DNA from: Gammaproteobacteria bacterium
GTDB lineage: Bacteria > Pseudomonadota > Gammaproteobacteria > Enterobacterales > Alteromonadaceae
Direction of reading: 5' to 3'
Assembly: GCA_018222985.1 (NCBI GenBank)
Contig: JAAEZG010000007.1
Location: forward strand, 1 to 64,000
Length of the DNA stretch: 64,000 nt
This document shows, in pieces, positions 21,662-30,287 of this stretch. The translations under genes were made by a program, and so were the position numbers. How positions within the stretch are numbered: position 1 is the first letter of the stretch; each line of letters opens with the position of its first letter. Below the pieces are notes generated by a model. That model did not search any database and was not told where the DNA came from. It was given only the letters and a program-made list of their open reading frames with translations.

Positions 21662-23333
21662 AATCTTGCTCCTTCAAGGCCGACTGCTGCGATTTTAACA
21701 TAGCTCGCGATAACAAAATAACCGGGATCAAGCCAACTAACACCATCATGAGTGCCGGCGGACCAGCATCGGCTAAGCGTTCATCTCCTGCCATTTCGTA
21801 TGCGCGTACGGCTAGGGTATTAAAGTCAAATGGGCGTAACACCAGGGTGGCCGGAAGTTCTTTGAGTACGTCCACGCCAACTAATATCAGCGCGGTAAAT
21901 ACGCTTGGGCGCAATAGCGGCAAGTGAATTTTGCGCAGCACCTGAAATGGCGTGTAGCCCTGAATGCGAGCGGCTTCGTCCATACTTGGGCGTATTTCGA
22001 CCAGGCCGGCTTGAATGGTTTGCAATGACACACTTAAAAACCGCACTGCGTAGGCAAACAGCAGTGCAAACACTGTGCCCGACAACAATAAGCCCGGGTT
22101 ATAACCAAACCAAGTTTTGCTTAAGGCAATAATACCGTGGTCGACACTGGTTAATACCATAATTAAACCCACGGCAATAACTAGGCCGGGTATGGCATAA
22201 CCCAAGCCCGCAAAGGCCACGCTAGTGCGCACCACACGGGTTGGTATTTGGCGGCGGCCATAAGCTAACCACAAAGCGAGTACGACCACTAATAATGCGG
22301 CTAAAAACGCCAGCCAGAAACTATTAAAGGTGAGTTGCCAGAAACTTGCTTGCAACCATACTTCAGAGCGTTCAATAGACCAACTAGCTAACTGTAACGC
22401 GGGCAAAATAAAGCCAAATAACAATGGCAGCCAACAGGCAATGCTGGCTAATAATGCTTTGCCACCGCGCAGTTCAAATGGCGGAGCAGGGCGGTTGCTG
22501 CGTTGATCGTAGCGCGCTTGGCTGCGTGACCAACGCTCAATGAAAATGAGTAAGATAACCGCAACCAACAACATGGCGGCAAGTTGCAGCGCGCCTTGCA
22601 AGTCGCCAAGGCCATACCAGGTGCGGAAAATACCGGTGGTAAAGGTGGTTACCCCAAAGTATTGCACGGTACCGTAATCGGCTAGTGTTTCCATGAGCGC
22701 TAAAGTGGCACCGGTAACAATAGCGGGGCGCGCAAGCGGAATTGCGAGTCGCCAAAAACATTGCCACGGGTTTAAGCCTAAGCTGCGGCCAGCTTCAAGG
22801 GTGGTGGCCGACTGCTGTAAAAAGGTGGCGCGGGTAATTAAATACACATAAGGGAACAGCACTAAGCTTAGTACTGCAATGGCACCGCCAAGGCTGCGTA
22901 TTTGCGGGAACCAGTAATCACCGTAGCTCCAACCAAACCAGTTACGTAGTGCGCTTTGCACGGGCCCAGCAAAGTCGAGCATGCCGGTGTAGGTGTATGC
23001 AGTAATATAGGCCGGCATGGCCAACGGCAGTAGCAAGGCCCAGCTTAACAGGCGTTGCCCAGGGAACCGGCAGGCGGTAGTGAGCCAGGCTGTGCCAACG
23101 CCCAGTGTGGTGACGCCGAACGCAACACCAATAAGTAGCCAAAGCGAGTGGCGAATGTATTCAGGTACAACGGTTTGCCATAAATGGCTTAACGTAGAAA
23201 AGTCTTGCGCTGTTGCTAATTGCAGAACTGACCAGCAGATAACCAGCAACGGCACGCCGATAACGGCGGCCGTTGCTACCAGTGAAAACTGGCGCCAGGT
23301 TTTTCTGCGCAACAGTTGCTGCATTAACGCCAA
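21642..23333 (-). CDS. fbpB: Ferric iron ABC transporter, permease
   Basis: 563-residue inner-membrane permease made of two fused halves with about twelve helices. Each half carries an EAA coupling loop that contacts FbpC: one around TTLEAGRSLGLNPWQCF and one around EIRPSMDEAARIQGYTPFQV. Fused double permeases of this length are typical for FbpB/SfuB. It overlaps fbpA by 10 bp and fbpC by 20 bp, so the three genes form one translationally coupled operon controlled from the Fur-box region at 24.4 kb. Confidence 0.93.
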   Translation of the reverse strand: MALMQQLLRRKTWRQFSLVATAAVIGVPLLVICWSVLQLATAQDFSTLSHLWQTVVPEYIRHSLWLLIGVAFGVTTLGVGTAWLTTACRFPGQRLLSWALLLPLAMPAYITAYTYTGMLDFAGPVQSALRNWFGWSYGDYWFPQIRSLGGAIAVLSLVLFPYVYLITRATFLQQSATTLEAGRSLGLNPWQCFWRLAIPLARPAIVTGATLALMETLADYGTVQYFGVTTFTTGIFRTWYGLGDLQGALQLAAMLLVAVILLIFIERWSRSQARYDQRSNRPAPPFELRGGKALLASIACWLPLLFGFILPALQLASWSIERSEVWLQASFWQLTFNSFWLAFLAALLVVVLALWLAYGRRQIPTRVVRTSVAFAGLGYAIPGLVIAVGLIMVLTSVDHGIIALSKTWFGYNPGLLLSGTVFALLFAYAVRFLSVSLQTIQAGLVEIRPSMDEAARIQGYTPFQVLRKIHLPLLRPSVFTALILVGVDVLKELPATLVLRPFDFNTLAVRAYEMAGDERLADAGPPALMMVLVGLIPVILLSRAMLKSQQSALKEQDFVPVTA

Positions 23334-24340
23334 CCAGCTCGGTTCATTAATTTCACAGCGTCAGCATTGTTTTCGCCAAGGAATGTCATTGACAAGTCAT
23401 CGGCCTTGAATTCGCCCCAGGCTTGCAAGGTTTCGCTCCACTCAACGCCTTCTACCGCAGGGTATTCGTTGTTGGTGGCGGCATACCATGCCTGTGACTC
23501 AGCTGTCAGTAAGAACTCAATAAGTTGCTGTGCTGCTGCTTTGTTTTTCGCATGCTTGGTTACGCCAATACCCGACACGTTAACGTGCGTGCCAAAGCTG
23601 TCTTGGTTTGGCCAGAAAATTTTCAGCTTGCTAGCGGCTTCGCGTTGCGCTGCATCGTCACCGGTTTGCATAAGTCCGAAATAGTAGGTGTTGGCAACGG
23701 CTAAATCACAAACGCCGGCTGCTGCTGCTTTCAACTGATCGCGATCACCACCTACCGGCGGTTTGGCTAAGTTATTCACTAACCCTTCGGCCCACGCTTG
23801 GGTTTTTTCTTCGCCCCAATGCTCAATGAGCGCAGCGGTTAATGACTGGTTGTAAATGTTGTCTGACGAGCGAATACAAACCTTTTTGTTCCACTCTGGT
23901 TTCGCCAAGTCTTCGTAGCCATTTAACTGGCTTGGGTTAACGCGATCAGGTGCATAGAAAATTGGGCGAGCACGTAAGCTCAAGCCGACCCACAAATTGT
24001 CCGTACCTTGTAGGTGATCCGGCACGCGGTTTAATACGGTATTTGAAGTAAGTGGTTGAAACACACCTGCTTCGGCCGCACGGTGCAAATTACCGGCGTC
24101 AACCGTGAGGAATAAGTCCGCTGGCGTATTTTCGCCTTCGTTTTGTAAACGTGCGAGCAGGGCGTCACCGCCGCCGGTTAAAAGGCGTACTTCAATGCCC
24201 GTTTCTGCGGTAAACTTTTCTAGAACCGGCTTGATAAGCGCTTCTTTGCGCGCCGAATATACGTTAACAGTGGCTGCTTGTGCTACTGTTGCTGTTAAAC
24301 TTGCAGCAATGGCTGTTAGGGTTAAAACTTTGCGTAGCAT
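23324..24340 (-). CDS. fbpA: Ferric iron-binding periplasmic protein
   Basis: 338-residue solute-binding protein that captures Fe3+ in the periplasm. The start at 24340 opens a signal peptide (MLRKVLTLTAIAASLTATVA, cut near residue 22) and has GAGGG upstream; longer frames from 24445 would place the signal internally. VNVYSARKEALIKPVLEKF is the FbpA/IdiA family opening. The paired tyrosines that hold iron are seen in VANTYYFGLM. It is first in the fbpABC operon and has two Fur-box-like sites upstream. Confidence 0.94.
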   Translation of the reverse strand: MLRKVLTLTAIAASLTATVAQAATVNVYSARKEALIKPVLEKFTAETGIEVRLLTGGGDALLARLQNEGENTPADLFLTVDAGNLHRAAEAGVFQPLTSNTVLNRVPDHLQGTDNLWVGLSLRARPIFYAPDRVNPSQLNGYEDLAKPEWNKKVCIRSSDNIYNQSLTAALIEHWGEEKTQAWAEGLVNNLAKPPVGGDRDQLKAAAAGVCDLAVANTYYFGLMQTGDDAAQREAASKLKIFWPNQDSFGTHVNVSGIGVTKHAKNKAAAQQLIEFLLTAESQAWYAATNNEYPAVEGVEWSETLQAWGEFKADDLSMTFLGENNADAVKLMNRAGWR

Positions 24341-24403
24341 AGATAATTCCCTCGTTGTGCCTCGTAAAGAATGAATGAAGTATATCGAAAAAAGATAACG
24401 AAC

Positions 24404-24422
24404 GATATTGATTCGCATTTGG
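24404..24422 (-). promoter_or_regulatory. Fur-box-like operator, fbpA proximal
   Basis: GATATTGATTCGCATTT (24404-24420) fits the inverted Fur consensus at 13 of 17 positions. It lies about 65 bp upstream of the fbpA start. Confidence 0.5.
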
Positions 24423-24441
24423 TACCTACAAATAGTTTCGC

Positions 24442-24460
24442 GCAAATGAGAATTATTATC
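24442..24460. promoter_or_regulatory. Fur box between fbpA and the antiporter gene
   Basis: The 19-bp site GCAAATGAGAATTATTATC matches the classical Fur consensus at 15 of 19 positions. It stands in the divergent promoter region and could control fbpABC and perhaps the antiporter gene on the other side. Confidence 0.7.
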
Positions 24461-24497
24461 AACAACTAGATTGGAAATTTTTGGAAAAGGAAGCTTT

Positions 24498-26300
24498 ATG
24501 TCGAATATGTCCGCATTAGCGCTTATCGGTGTGCTGTCTATATTGTGTCAGTGGGGTGCCTGGCGCATGAAGGTGCCAGCTATTTTACCGTTACTTATTA
24601 TCGGTATTTTGGTCGGCCCCGTGCTAGGCATCATGAACCCTGACGCCATTTTTGGCGACATACTGTTTCCAGTCGTATCCTTGTCGGTAGCGATTATTCT
24701 ATTTGAGGGTTCGCTGACCCTGAAGTTTGATGAAATTCGAGGCCATGGCCGCATGGTAACGAACCTGGTTAGTGTGGGCATGGCGATTACCTGGGTAGCC
24801 ATTGCTATTGCGGCCTACTATTTAATTGGCTTTACGTGGGAGCTTGCCGCCTTATTTGGTGCCCTTGTGGTGGTGACGGGGCCGACGGTTATCATGCCTA
24901 TGTTACGGTCAGTACGGCCACTTGCGCGGCTAGGGAATATATTGCGCTGGGAAGGCATCATCATTGACCCCATTGGCGCATTATTGGCGGTATTGGTTTA
25001 TGAGTTTATTGTTGCCAGCCAAGGCGCGGGTTGGTCACAAGCACTGCAAGCTTTTGCTACCACTATTGGGGTAGGTTTTGCGCTCGGTTTTGCCGGCGGC
25101 AAGCTATTGGGCTGGGCGCTCCTGAAAAGTATTTTCCCGCACTACTTAAAAAATGTAGCCACCTTGGCCGTGGTGCTTGGTGTATTTGCGGTGTCAAACG
25201 CGCTGCAGCACGAGTCTGGGCTATTAACCGTAACTGTTATGGGCATGGTTATGGCCAACATGCGTGGCTTAGACTTAGACGATATTCTGGAATTTAAAGA
25301 AACGCTCTCGGTACTGCTTATTTCTGGCTTGTTCATTATTTTGGCAGCGCGACTGCAACCAGAGGCGTTTAACTCACTGGGTGTGCCGGCAATTATTTTG
25401 TTAGCTGTGATTATTTTTGTGGTGCGCCCGCTGAGCGTTTGGGTGTCGGCCATAGGTACGCAAACCACCTTTAAAGAAAAAGTGCTATTAAGCTGGATTG
25501 CACCGCGCGGTATTGTTGCCGCGGCAGTTTCGGCGTTATTTGCATTAAAAATGCAGCAAGGCGGGTGGGAGCAAGCTGAGCTGCTGGTGCCGCTGGTGTT
25601 CTTGGTTATTTTAAGCACCGTGGTGTTGCAAAGCTTAACGGCGAAGCCGCTGGCGCATGCGCTTAAGTTGCGCGAACCACCGGCCCGTGGCTTTTTAATC
25701 TTTGGTGCGAACCCGACCGCGCGGTTAATTGCGAAGTCGTTGCAAGAAAACAAATTTCCAGTGCTGCTAGCGGATACCAACTGGGAGCACATAAAACAGG
25801 CCCGGATGGAGAACTTGCCGGTGTATTTTGGTAACCCGACATCGGAACATGCCGAAAACAATATGGACTTAACCGGTATTGGCTATGTGTTAATACTCTC
25901 TCCTTATCGCCAATTGAACCCAGTTGTCGCCATGCATTTTATGGACTGGTTTGATGACGAGAAAATTTTTGCTCTGCATAGTACGGACCACGACGCGCCG
26001 GCGCGTAATCAATTGCCAGAAGTTTACCGTAATCGCCTGAAGCTATTCGGAAAGGGCGTGACGTTCTCGAAGCTAGCTAGTTTAACGTTTCAGGGGGCAA
26101 GTGTTAAAACCACGGCCCTGACCGAGTCGTTCCACTATGATGATTATCAGGATCGCTATGGTAATAGAGCGTTACCATTATATGCTCTTGATGAACGAGG
26201 ATTTTGTCATTTGTTTAGCGCTGATCAAACCTTTGAACCTAAGGCAGGGTGGCAGATTGTAGCGCTGGTAAGCCCTGAGCAGGAATCAGCTGGCAGCTAA
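24498..26300 (+). CDS. CPA1-type sodium/proton antiporter with nucleotide-binding C-terminus
   Basis: 600-residue inner-membrane protein. The first about 400 residues hold some twelve helices of the Na+/H+ exchanger type (GPTVIMPMLRSVRP, a typical transport motif, and SWIAPRGIVAAAVSALFAL). The remainder is soluble, with a RCK/TrkA-N-like Rossmann segment beginning GFLIFGANPTARLIAKSL. Such C-termini regulate K+ or Na+ exchange in the NhaP/KefB groups; the ion cannot be assigned. ATG at 24498 is chosen for its AAGGAAG. It is divergent from fbpABC and shares the Fur-box region. Confidence 0.88.
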   Translation: MSNMSALALIGVLSILCQWGAWRMKVPAILPLLIIGILVGPVLGIMNPDAIFGDILFPVVSLSVAIILFEGSLTLKFDEIRGHGRMVTNLVSVGMAITWVAIAIAAYYLIGFTWELAALFGALVVVTGPTVIMPMLRSVRPLARLGNILRWEGIIIDPIGALLAVLVYEFIVASQGAGWSQALQAFATTIGVGFALGFAGGKLLGWALLKSIFPHYLKNVATLAVVLGVFAVSNALQHESGLLTVTVMGMVMANMRGLDLDDILEFKETLSVLLISGLFIILAARLQPEAFNSLGVPAIILLAVIIFVVRPLSVWVSAIGTQTTFKEKVLLSWIAPRGIVAAAVSALFALKMQQGGWEQAELLVPLVFLVILSTVVLQSLTAKPLAHALKLREPPARGFLIFGANPTARLIAKSLQENKFPVLLADTNWEHIKQARMENLPVYFGNPTSEHAENNMDLTGIGYVLILSPYRQLNPVVAMHFMDWFDDEKIFALHSTDHDAPARNQLPEVYRNRLKLFGKGVTFSKLASLTFQGASVKTTALTESFHYDDYQDRYGNRALPLYALDERGFCHLFSADQTFEPKAGWQIVALVSPEQESAGS

Positions 26301-26361
26301 AAATATTTACACTAAATTAAGTTGTAAAATAATTACTTATAATTTTGTTGCCAAATTGTAA

Positions 26362-26464
26362 TTGAAATGCAAAAAAACATCGATTAGTATGGCGGCATGG
26401 ATTTGAGGTTGTCATCATGGACTGATACAACCTCGTCTGGACACGGATAGTCCTCCTCCCTTTT
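26362..26464 (+). ncRNA. Candidate small RNA or structured leader
   Basis: A good promoter (TTGAAA 26362-26367, TAGTAT 26385-26390, 17-bp spacing) is followed by an 8-bp hairpin (GAGGTTGT 26405-26412, ACAACCTC 26427-26434) with GGA in its loop. Three more GGA triplets and a CCTCCTCCC-TTTTT end follow. It has no gene overlap. It may be a short regulatory RNA of the CsrA-binding kind, or simply the leader of the lipoprotein gene that begins at 26537. The end hairpin is too weak to be a sure terminator. Confidence 0.35.
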
Positions 26465-26536
26465 TAAATTACCGCTATCCATTTATACTGCGCTCATAGT
26501 CTTTTATGAACACCAAGCCGTGAGAGCCGCGCAGCC

Positions 26537-27019
26537 ATGTCTACATTGCAAGTCGTTATTTCGAAGCTAACAGTGATTTCTTTGCTGATGCTGCTTAGTG
26601 CATGTGGCGCAGAAAGCCAAGCGCCTGAACAAGAGCTGCGCCTGCAGCAAGTGCGTGAGATCGATCTGCAGCAGCTTCCTAGCGCCGGCTGGGCGCTGTC
26701 TAACAGTGTTATTCAACTGAGCTTTTGTCGCGATCGTATGAATACTGCGTTGTTAGCTGAGCGCGAAGAATTGCGCCGCTGGCGACTAGTCGGTGAAGCC
26801 TCTGCATTTCCAACTGGGCGCGACGAAGGGCTACAACAACTGGCAGAGCTCTATGTGAAGCACGATGTGTTGCTGTATCAACTTTCGGGTAATTTTGGCA
26901 GTCAGCTGTACCGGCTTGCATATCGGCCGAATGAACCAGAGCCCAATATTTTTAACGCATTTGCTAAAATTGGTCGCGATGCGTCTATTTGTTACAGCTC
27001 ACTCGATGCCAATGATTAA
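26537..27019 (+). CDS. Hypothetical lipoprotein, 160 residues
   Basis: The N-terminus has a signal sequence with lipobox LLSAC ending at Cys23, so the protein should be lipid-anchored in the periplasm. The mature part is largely helical and charged (AEREELRRWRLVGEASAF), with two cysteines (FCRDR and ICYSS) that could form a disulfide. I do not recognise a family. It lies upstream of bolA with a 21-bp gap and may be co-transcribed with it. A structured leader stands before it. Confidence 0.75.
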   Translation: MSTLQVVISKLTVISLLMLLSACGAESQAPEQELRLQQVREIDLQQLPSAGWALSNSVIQLSFCRDRMNTALLAEREELRRWRLVGEASAFPTGRDEGLQQLAELYVKHDVLLYQLSGNFGSQLYRLAYRPNEPEPNIFNAFAKIGRDASICYSSLDAND

Positions 27020-27040
27020 TAAGGTTCAATAGGTGTAACC

Positions 27041-27361
27041 ATGACAGATTTACAGCAACATATTGAAGCAAAGTTACAACGCGAATTACAGCCAGCCTAT
27101 CTCTCGGTAGTCAACGAAAGCCATATGCACGGCACCCCGAGTGATGATTCACATTTCAAAGTGATTGCGGTGTGTGCGCAATTTGACGGTATGCGGTTGC
27201 TGCAACGACACCGTGCAATCAATAAAGTGCTGGCGGAGGAACTTGCCGGGCCCGTGCACGCACTAGCACTACACGTTTATAGCCCGACTGAATGGCAGCA
27301 GTTACAGCAGGTGCCAGATTCACCGGCTTGTCGGGGCGGCAGTAAGCTCGATAGCAACTGA
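27041..27361 (+). CDS. bolA: BolA family protein
   Basis: 106-residue cytosolic protein. The BolA core is clear: VVNESHMHGTP, DSHFKVIAV and LLQRHRAINKVLAEEL. BolA proteins partner monothiol glutaredoxin in iron-sulfur trafficking and affect cell shape and envelope genes in stress. A short, non-conserved tail (ACRGGSKLDSN) follows the fold. It is preceded by a lipoprotein gene in the same direction and followed by fabV. Confidence 0.9.
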   Translation: MTDLQQHIEAKLQRELQPAYLSVVNESHMHGTPSDDSHFKVIAVCAQFDGMRLLQRHRAINKVLAEELAGPVHALALHVYSPTEWQQLQQVPDSPACRGGSKLDSN

Positions 27362-27473
27362 ACACGTGCTTAGCTAACAGCTCAGATCACTTGTCTGTGG
27401 GTGGTCGGTTACACTAGCCCACATTTCTACCTAATAACGTAAGACTCGAATTCATAAAATAGGAACCGATACG

Positions 27474-28652
27474 ATGGTGATTCATCCGAAAATCCGTGGC
27501 TTTATTTGTACCAACGCTCACCCTGTAGGCTGTGCAGCACACGTGCAGCAGCAAATTGATTATGTGAAGCAGCAAGCGCCGTTAGAGAAGGTACCGCAGC
27601 GTGTTTTGGTAATCGGGTGTTCTACTGGCTATGGCTTAGCAACACGTATTAACGCCGCATTTGGCGCTGGCGCGAAAACCTTAGGCGTGTGCTTCGAAAA
27701 AGAGCCAAGCGAGAAGAAAACTGCGACAGCGGGTTGGTATAACACCGCAGCGTTTCATCAAGCGGCTGAAAAAGAAGGCCTTTACGCACACACCATTAAT
27801 GGCGACGCCTTCTCAAACGAAATAAAACAAGAAGTTATTGAGAAGATTAAACAAGATTTGGGCCAAGTTGACTTGGTGATATACAGCCTTGCATCACCCA
27901 AGCGTAAAGACCCAGTAACTGGCGACCTGTATAGCTCTACCTTGAAGCCAATTGGGCAAGCCTATACCACCAAAACCTATCACACTGACAAAGACCAAGT
28001 GACTGAAATTACGTTAGAGCCAGCTAACGATGACGAAATTCAGCAAACCATCAAAGTAATGGGCGGTGAGGATTGGGAATTGTGGATGGCTGCGCTGCAT
28101 GATGCCGGCGTATTAGCACCGAATGCGAAAACCACCGCTTATACCTATATTGGTAAAAAACTCACTTGGCCAATTTACGGTCACGCCACCATTGGTAAAG
28201 CGAAGGAAGATTTAGACCGTGCGGCTGCAGCCATGCGTACGCGCTACACCGACTTAAACCTTGAAGCTTACGTGTCATCGCTGAAAGCTTTGGTAACTCA
28301 AGCAAGTTCTGCTATTCCAGTTATGCCGCTATATATTTCGTTAATTTACGGTGTCATGAAAGAAGAGGGTACTCACGAGGGTTGTATCGAACAAACCCAC
28401 CGTTTGCTGCGTGATGGTTTGTACGGCGTAGACCCTGTGCTGGATGAAGCGGGCCGTTTGTTCATGAACGACTGGGAAACTAATGACGCAACGCAAGCAA
28501 AAGTCGAAAAGTTATGGCACGAAGTCACGCAAGAGAACTTCCATGATTTAGCTGACTATGCGGGTTATCACAGCGATTTCTTGAAGTTATTCGGCTTTGG
28601 TATTGAGGGTGTGGACTACGACGCCGACGTCAACCCACTCGTCACTTGGTAA
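27474..28652 (+). CDS. fabV: Enoyl-[acyl-carrier-protein] reductase FabV
   Basis: 392-residue NADH-dependent reductase that completes each round of fatty-acid elongation. The nucleotide motif VLVIGCSTGYGLATR (44-58) and the catalytic Tyr235 and Lys244 with the Y-X8-K spacing (PIYGHATIGKAK) are exactly as in FabV. This type is naturally insensitive to triclosan, unlike FabI. FabI is not seen in this window. It is a single gene with a GTTCGT-type repeat directly after its stop. Confidence 0.97.
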   Translation: MVIHPKIRGFICTNAHPVGCAAHVQQQIDYVKQQAPLEKVPQRVLVIGCSTGYGLATRINAAFGAGAKTLGVCFEKEPSEKKTATAGWYNTAAFHQAAEKEGLYAHTINGDAFSNEIKQEVIEKIKQDLGQVDLVIYSLASPKRKDPVTGDLYSSTLKPIGQAYTTKTYHTDKDQVTEITLEPANDDEIQQTIKVMGGEDWELWMAALHDAGVLAPNAKTTAYTYIGKKLTWPIYGHATIGKAKEDLDRAAAAMRTRYTDLNLEAYVSSLKALVTQASSAIPVMPLYISLIYGVMKEEGTHEGCIEQTHRLLRDGLYGVDPVLDEAGRLFMNDWETNDATQAKVEKLWHEVTQENFHDLADYAGYHSDFLKLFGFGIEGVDYDADVNPLVTW

Positions 28653-28657
28653 CACCC

Positions 28658-28775
28658 GTTGTTCGTTATTCGTACGTTCGCTACACTCACTGTTCGTGCG
28701 TGCTGCGCACTGTTCGTAAAGACGTTTCGAACAGCGTAGCGGACGAACAGCGAAGCGGACGAAAAACGAACCACG
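28658..28775. repeat. Dispersed GTTCGT/ACGAAC inverted repeat, copy 1
   Basis: 118 bp beginning GTTGTTCGTTATTCGTACG. The left half contains repeated GTTCGT, the right half repeated ACGAAC or CGAACAGCG, so the element can fold on itself. A related copy is at 41890-42019, sharing the first 19 bp exactly. It lies between fabV and the nqr operon promoter. Confidence 0.7.
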
Positions 28776-28793
28776 CATTTTAGGTTTTTGCAT

Positions 28794-28821
28794 TTGTTTT
28801 GCTGTGCAAAAGTGCTAAAAT
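28794..28821 (+). promoter_or_regulatory. Predicted promoter of the nqr operon
   Basis: TTGTTT (28794-28799), 16-bp spacer, and TAAAAT (28816-28821) with an extended TG at 28813-28814. Transcription would begin near 28828, leaving a leader of about 117 nt. Confidence 0.55.
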
Positions 28822-28862
28822 GCGCGCCCTAGGTGAAAATGGACAGAATTTGGTCAGTGTGG

Positions 28863-28896
28863 GCTTTCAAGCTTAGGTTTTCTTATGCTTGGAAGC
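28863..28896 (+). promoter_or_regulatory. Leader hairpin of nqrA
   Basis: GCTTTCAAGC (28863-28872) pairs with GCTTGGAAGC (28887-28896): ten base pairs, one of them G-U, around a 14-nt loop. There is no T-run, so it is not a terminator. It could protect the message or control translation of nqrA. Confidence 0.5.
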
Positions 28897-28944
28897 GCGC
28901 ACTGGAATAAGATTAATCTTCCCTAACGAGTAGTGCAAACGCGT

Positions 28945-30285
28945 ATGATTACGATCAAGAAAGGGCTGGATATCCCGATTTCGGGTGCGCCAGTGCAAAC
29001 TATCGAGGATGGCCAGGCCATCACCACCGTTGCCGTACTGGGTGAAGAGTATGTGGGTATGCGCCCAACCATGCATGTCAAGGTTGAGGACCGCGTTAAA
29101 AAAGGCCAGGTACTTTTCGAAGATAAGAAAAACCCAGGGGTTAAATTTACTGCACCTGCTGCCGGCGTTGTGAAAGACGTACTGCGTGGCGCAAAGCGTG
29201 TACTGCAAGCTGTTGTCATTGAAATTGACGGCGACGAGCAGGAAACCTTTGCCAAGTACGACAGCGCAGACCTTGCAGGGCTTGATCGCGCTAAAGTGGT
29301 TGAGCAACTGAACAACTCAGGTCAATGGGTTGCGTTGCGGACCCGTCCATTTAGCCGTTCACCGAAGCTAGATGCAGAGCCTACCGCTATTTTTGTCAAT
29401 GCAATGGACACCAATCCATTAGCCGCTGACCCAGCATTAATCATTAACGAACACAAGCAAGCCTTTATTGATGGCTTGAAAGTTTTGGGTAACCTTACCC
29501 AAGGCAAAGTGTTTGTGGTGAAAGCTGCTGACGCGAGCGTTGACACTGGCGATGCACAAGTGCAGTTGGAAAGCTTTAAAGGCCCACACCCAGCTGGCTT
29601 AGTTGGCACTCATATTCATTTCTTGAATCCGGTATCAATGGCTAAACAGGTTTGGCACATTGGTTATCAGGACGTGATTGCCTACGGTAAATTGTTTACT
29701 ACCGGCGAATTATTCACTGACCGTGTGGTTGCTCTTGGCGGCCCAGCCGCGAAGAAACCACGTTTGTTGCGTACGCGTTTAGGCGCAAACGTGCGTGAGC
29801 TGACCAAAGGTGAGCTTGCACAAGGTAAAAACCGTGTGGTTTCTGGTTCAGTACTCAATGGTCACAAAGTTGATGACGATCATCAGTGGTTAGGTCGTTT
29901 CCATAACCAAGTGAGCGTATTGGCCGAAGGCGATAATAAAGAATTCTTGGGTTGGATCAAGCCTGGTGTTAATCAGCATTCGGTAACGCGTGCCTACTTA
30001 GGTCACTTGAGCCCGAAAAAATTATTCGCAATGACCACAACCACCAACGGTTCAGACCGTTCGATGGTGCCAATCGGCAACTACGAGCGCGTGATGCCGC
30101 TTGATATTTTGCCAACGATTTTGCTACGTGACTTGCTCTCTGGTGACACTGAACAGGCTCAAAAGCTGGGCTGTTTAGAGTTGGACGAAGAGGACTTAGC
30201 GCTGTGTTCTTATGTTTGTCCAGGCAAATACGAGTACGGTCCTGTGTTGCGTAACATGTTGACCGAAATTGAGAAAGAGGGCTGA
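28945..30285 (+). CDS. nqrA: Na+-translocating NADH:quinone reductase subunit A
   Basis: 446-residue peripheral subunit of the sodium-pumping respiratory complex that oxidises NADH and reduces ubiquinone. ATG at 28945 ([14 protein letters not shown]) is the usual NqrA start; a GTG at 28933 would add four residues. The NqrA-typical biotinyl/Rnf-like N-terminus is followed by the conserved [14 protein letters not shown] segment. First gene of nqrABCDEF, followed by nqrB after 2 bp. Confidence 0.97.
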   Translation: MITIKKGLDIPISGAPVQTIEDGQAITTVAVLGEEYVGMRPTMHVKVEDRVKKGQVLFEDKKNPGVKFTAPAAGVVKDVLRGAKRVLQAVVIEIDGDEQETFAKYDSADLAGLDRAKVVEQLNNSGQWVALRTRPFSRSPKLDAEPTAIFVNAMDTNPLAADPALIINEHKQAFIDGLKVLGNLTQGKVFVVKAADASVDTGDAQVQLESFKGPHPAGLVGTHIHFLNPVSMAKQVWHIGYQDVIAYGKLFTTGELFTDRVVALGGPAAKKPRLLRTRLGANVRELTKGELAQGKNRVVSGSVLNGHKVDDDHQWLGRFHNQVSVLAEGDNKEFLGWIKPGVNQHSVTRAYLGHLSPKKLFAMTTTTNGSDRSMVPIGNYERVMPLDILPTILLRDLLSGDTEQAQKLGCLELDEEDLALCSYVCPGKYEYGPVLRNMLTEIEKEG

Positions 30286-30287
30286 TC

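Noticed and set aside
25142..25861. 239-codon minus-strand frame inside the antiporter gene
   Set aside because: Long but antisense to membrane-helix codons; its Ser/Thr/Lys-rich composition is typical of such shadows, and it has no family resemblance.
28587..28793. Minus-strand frame across the fabV end and repeat copy 1
   Set aside because: Half of it is the GTTCGT repeat read as ERTN-type peptide; not a gene.
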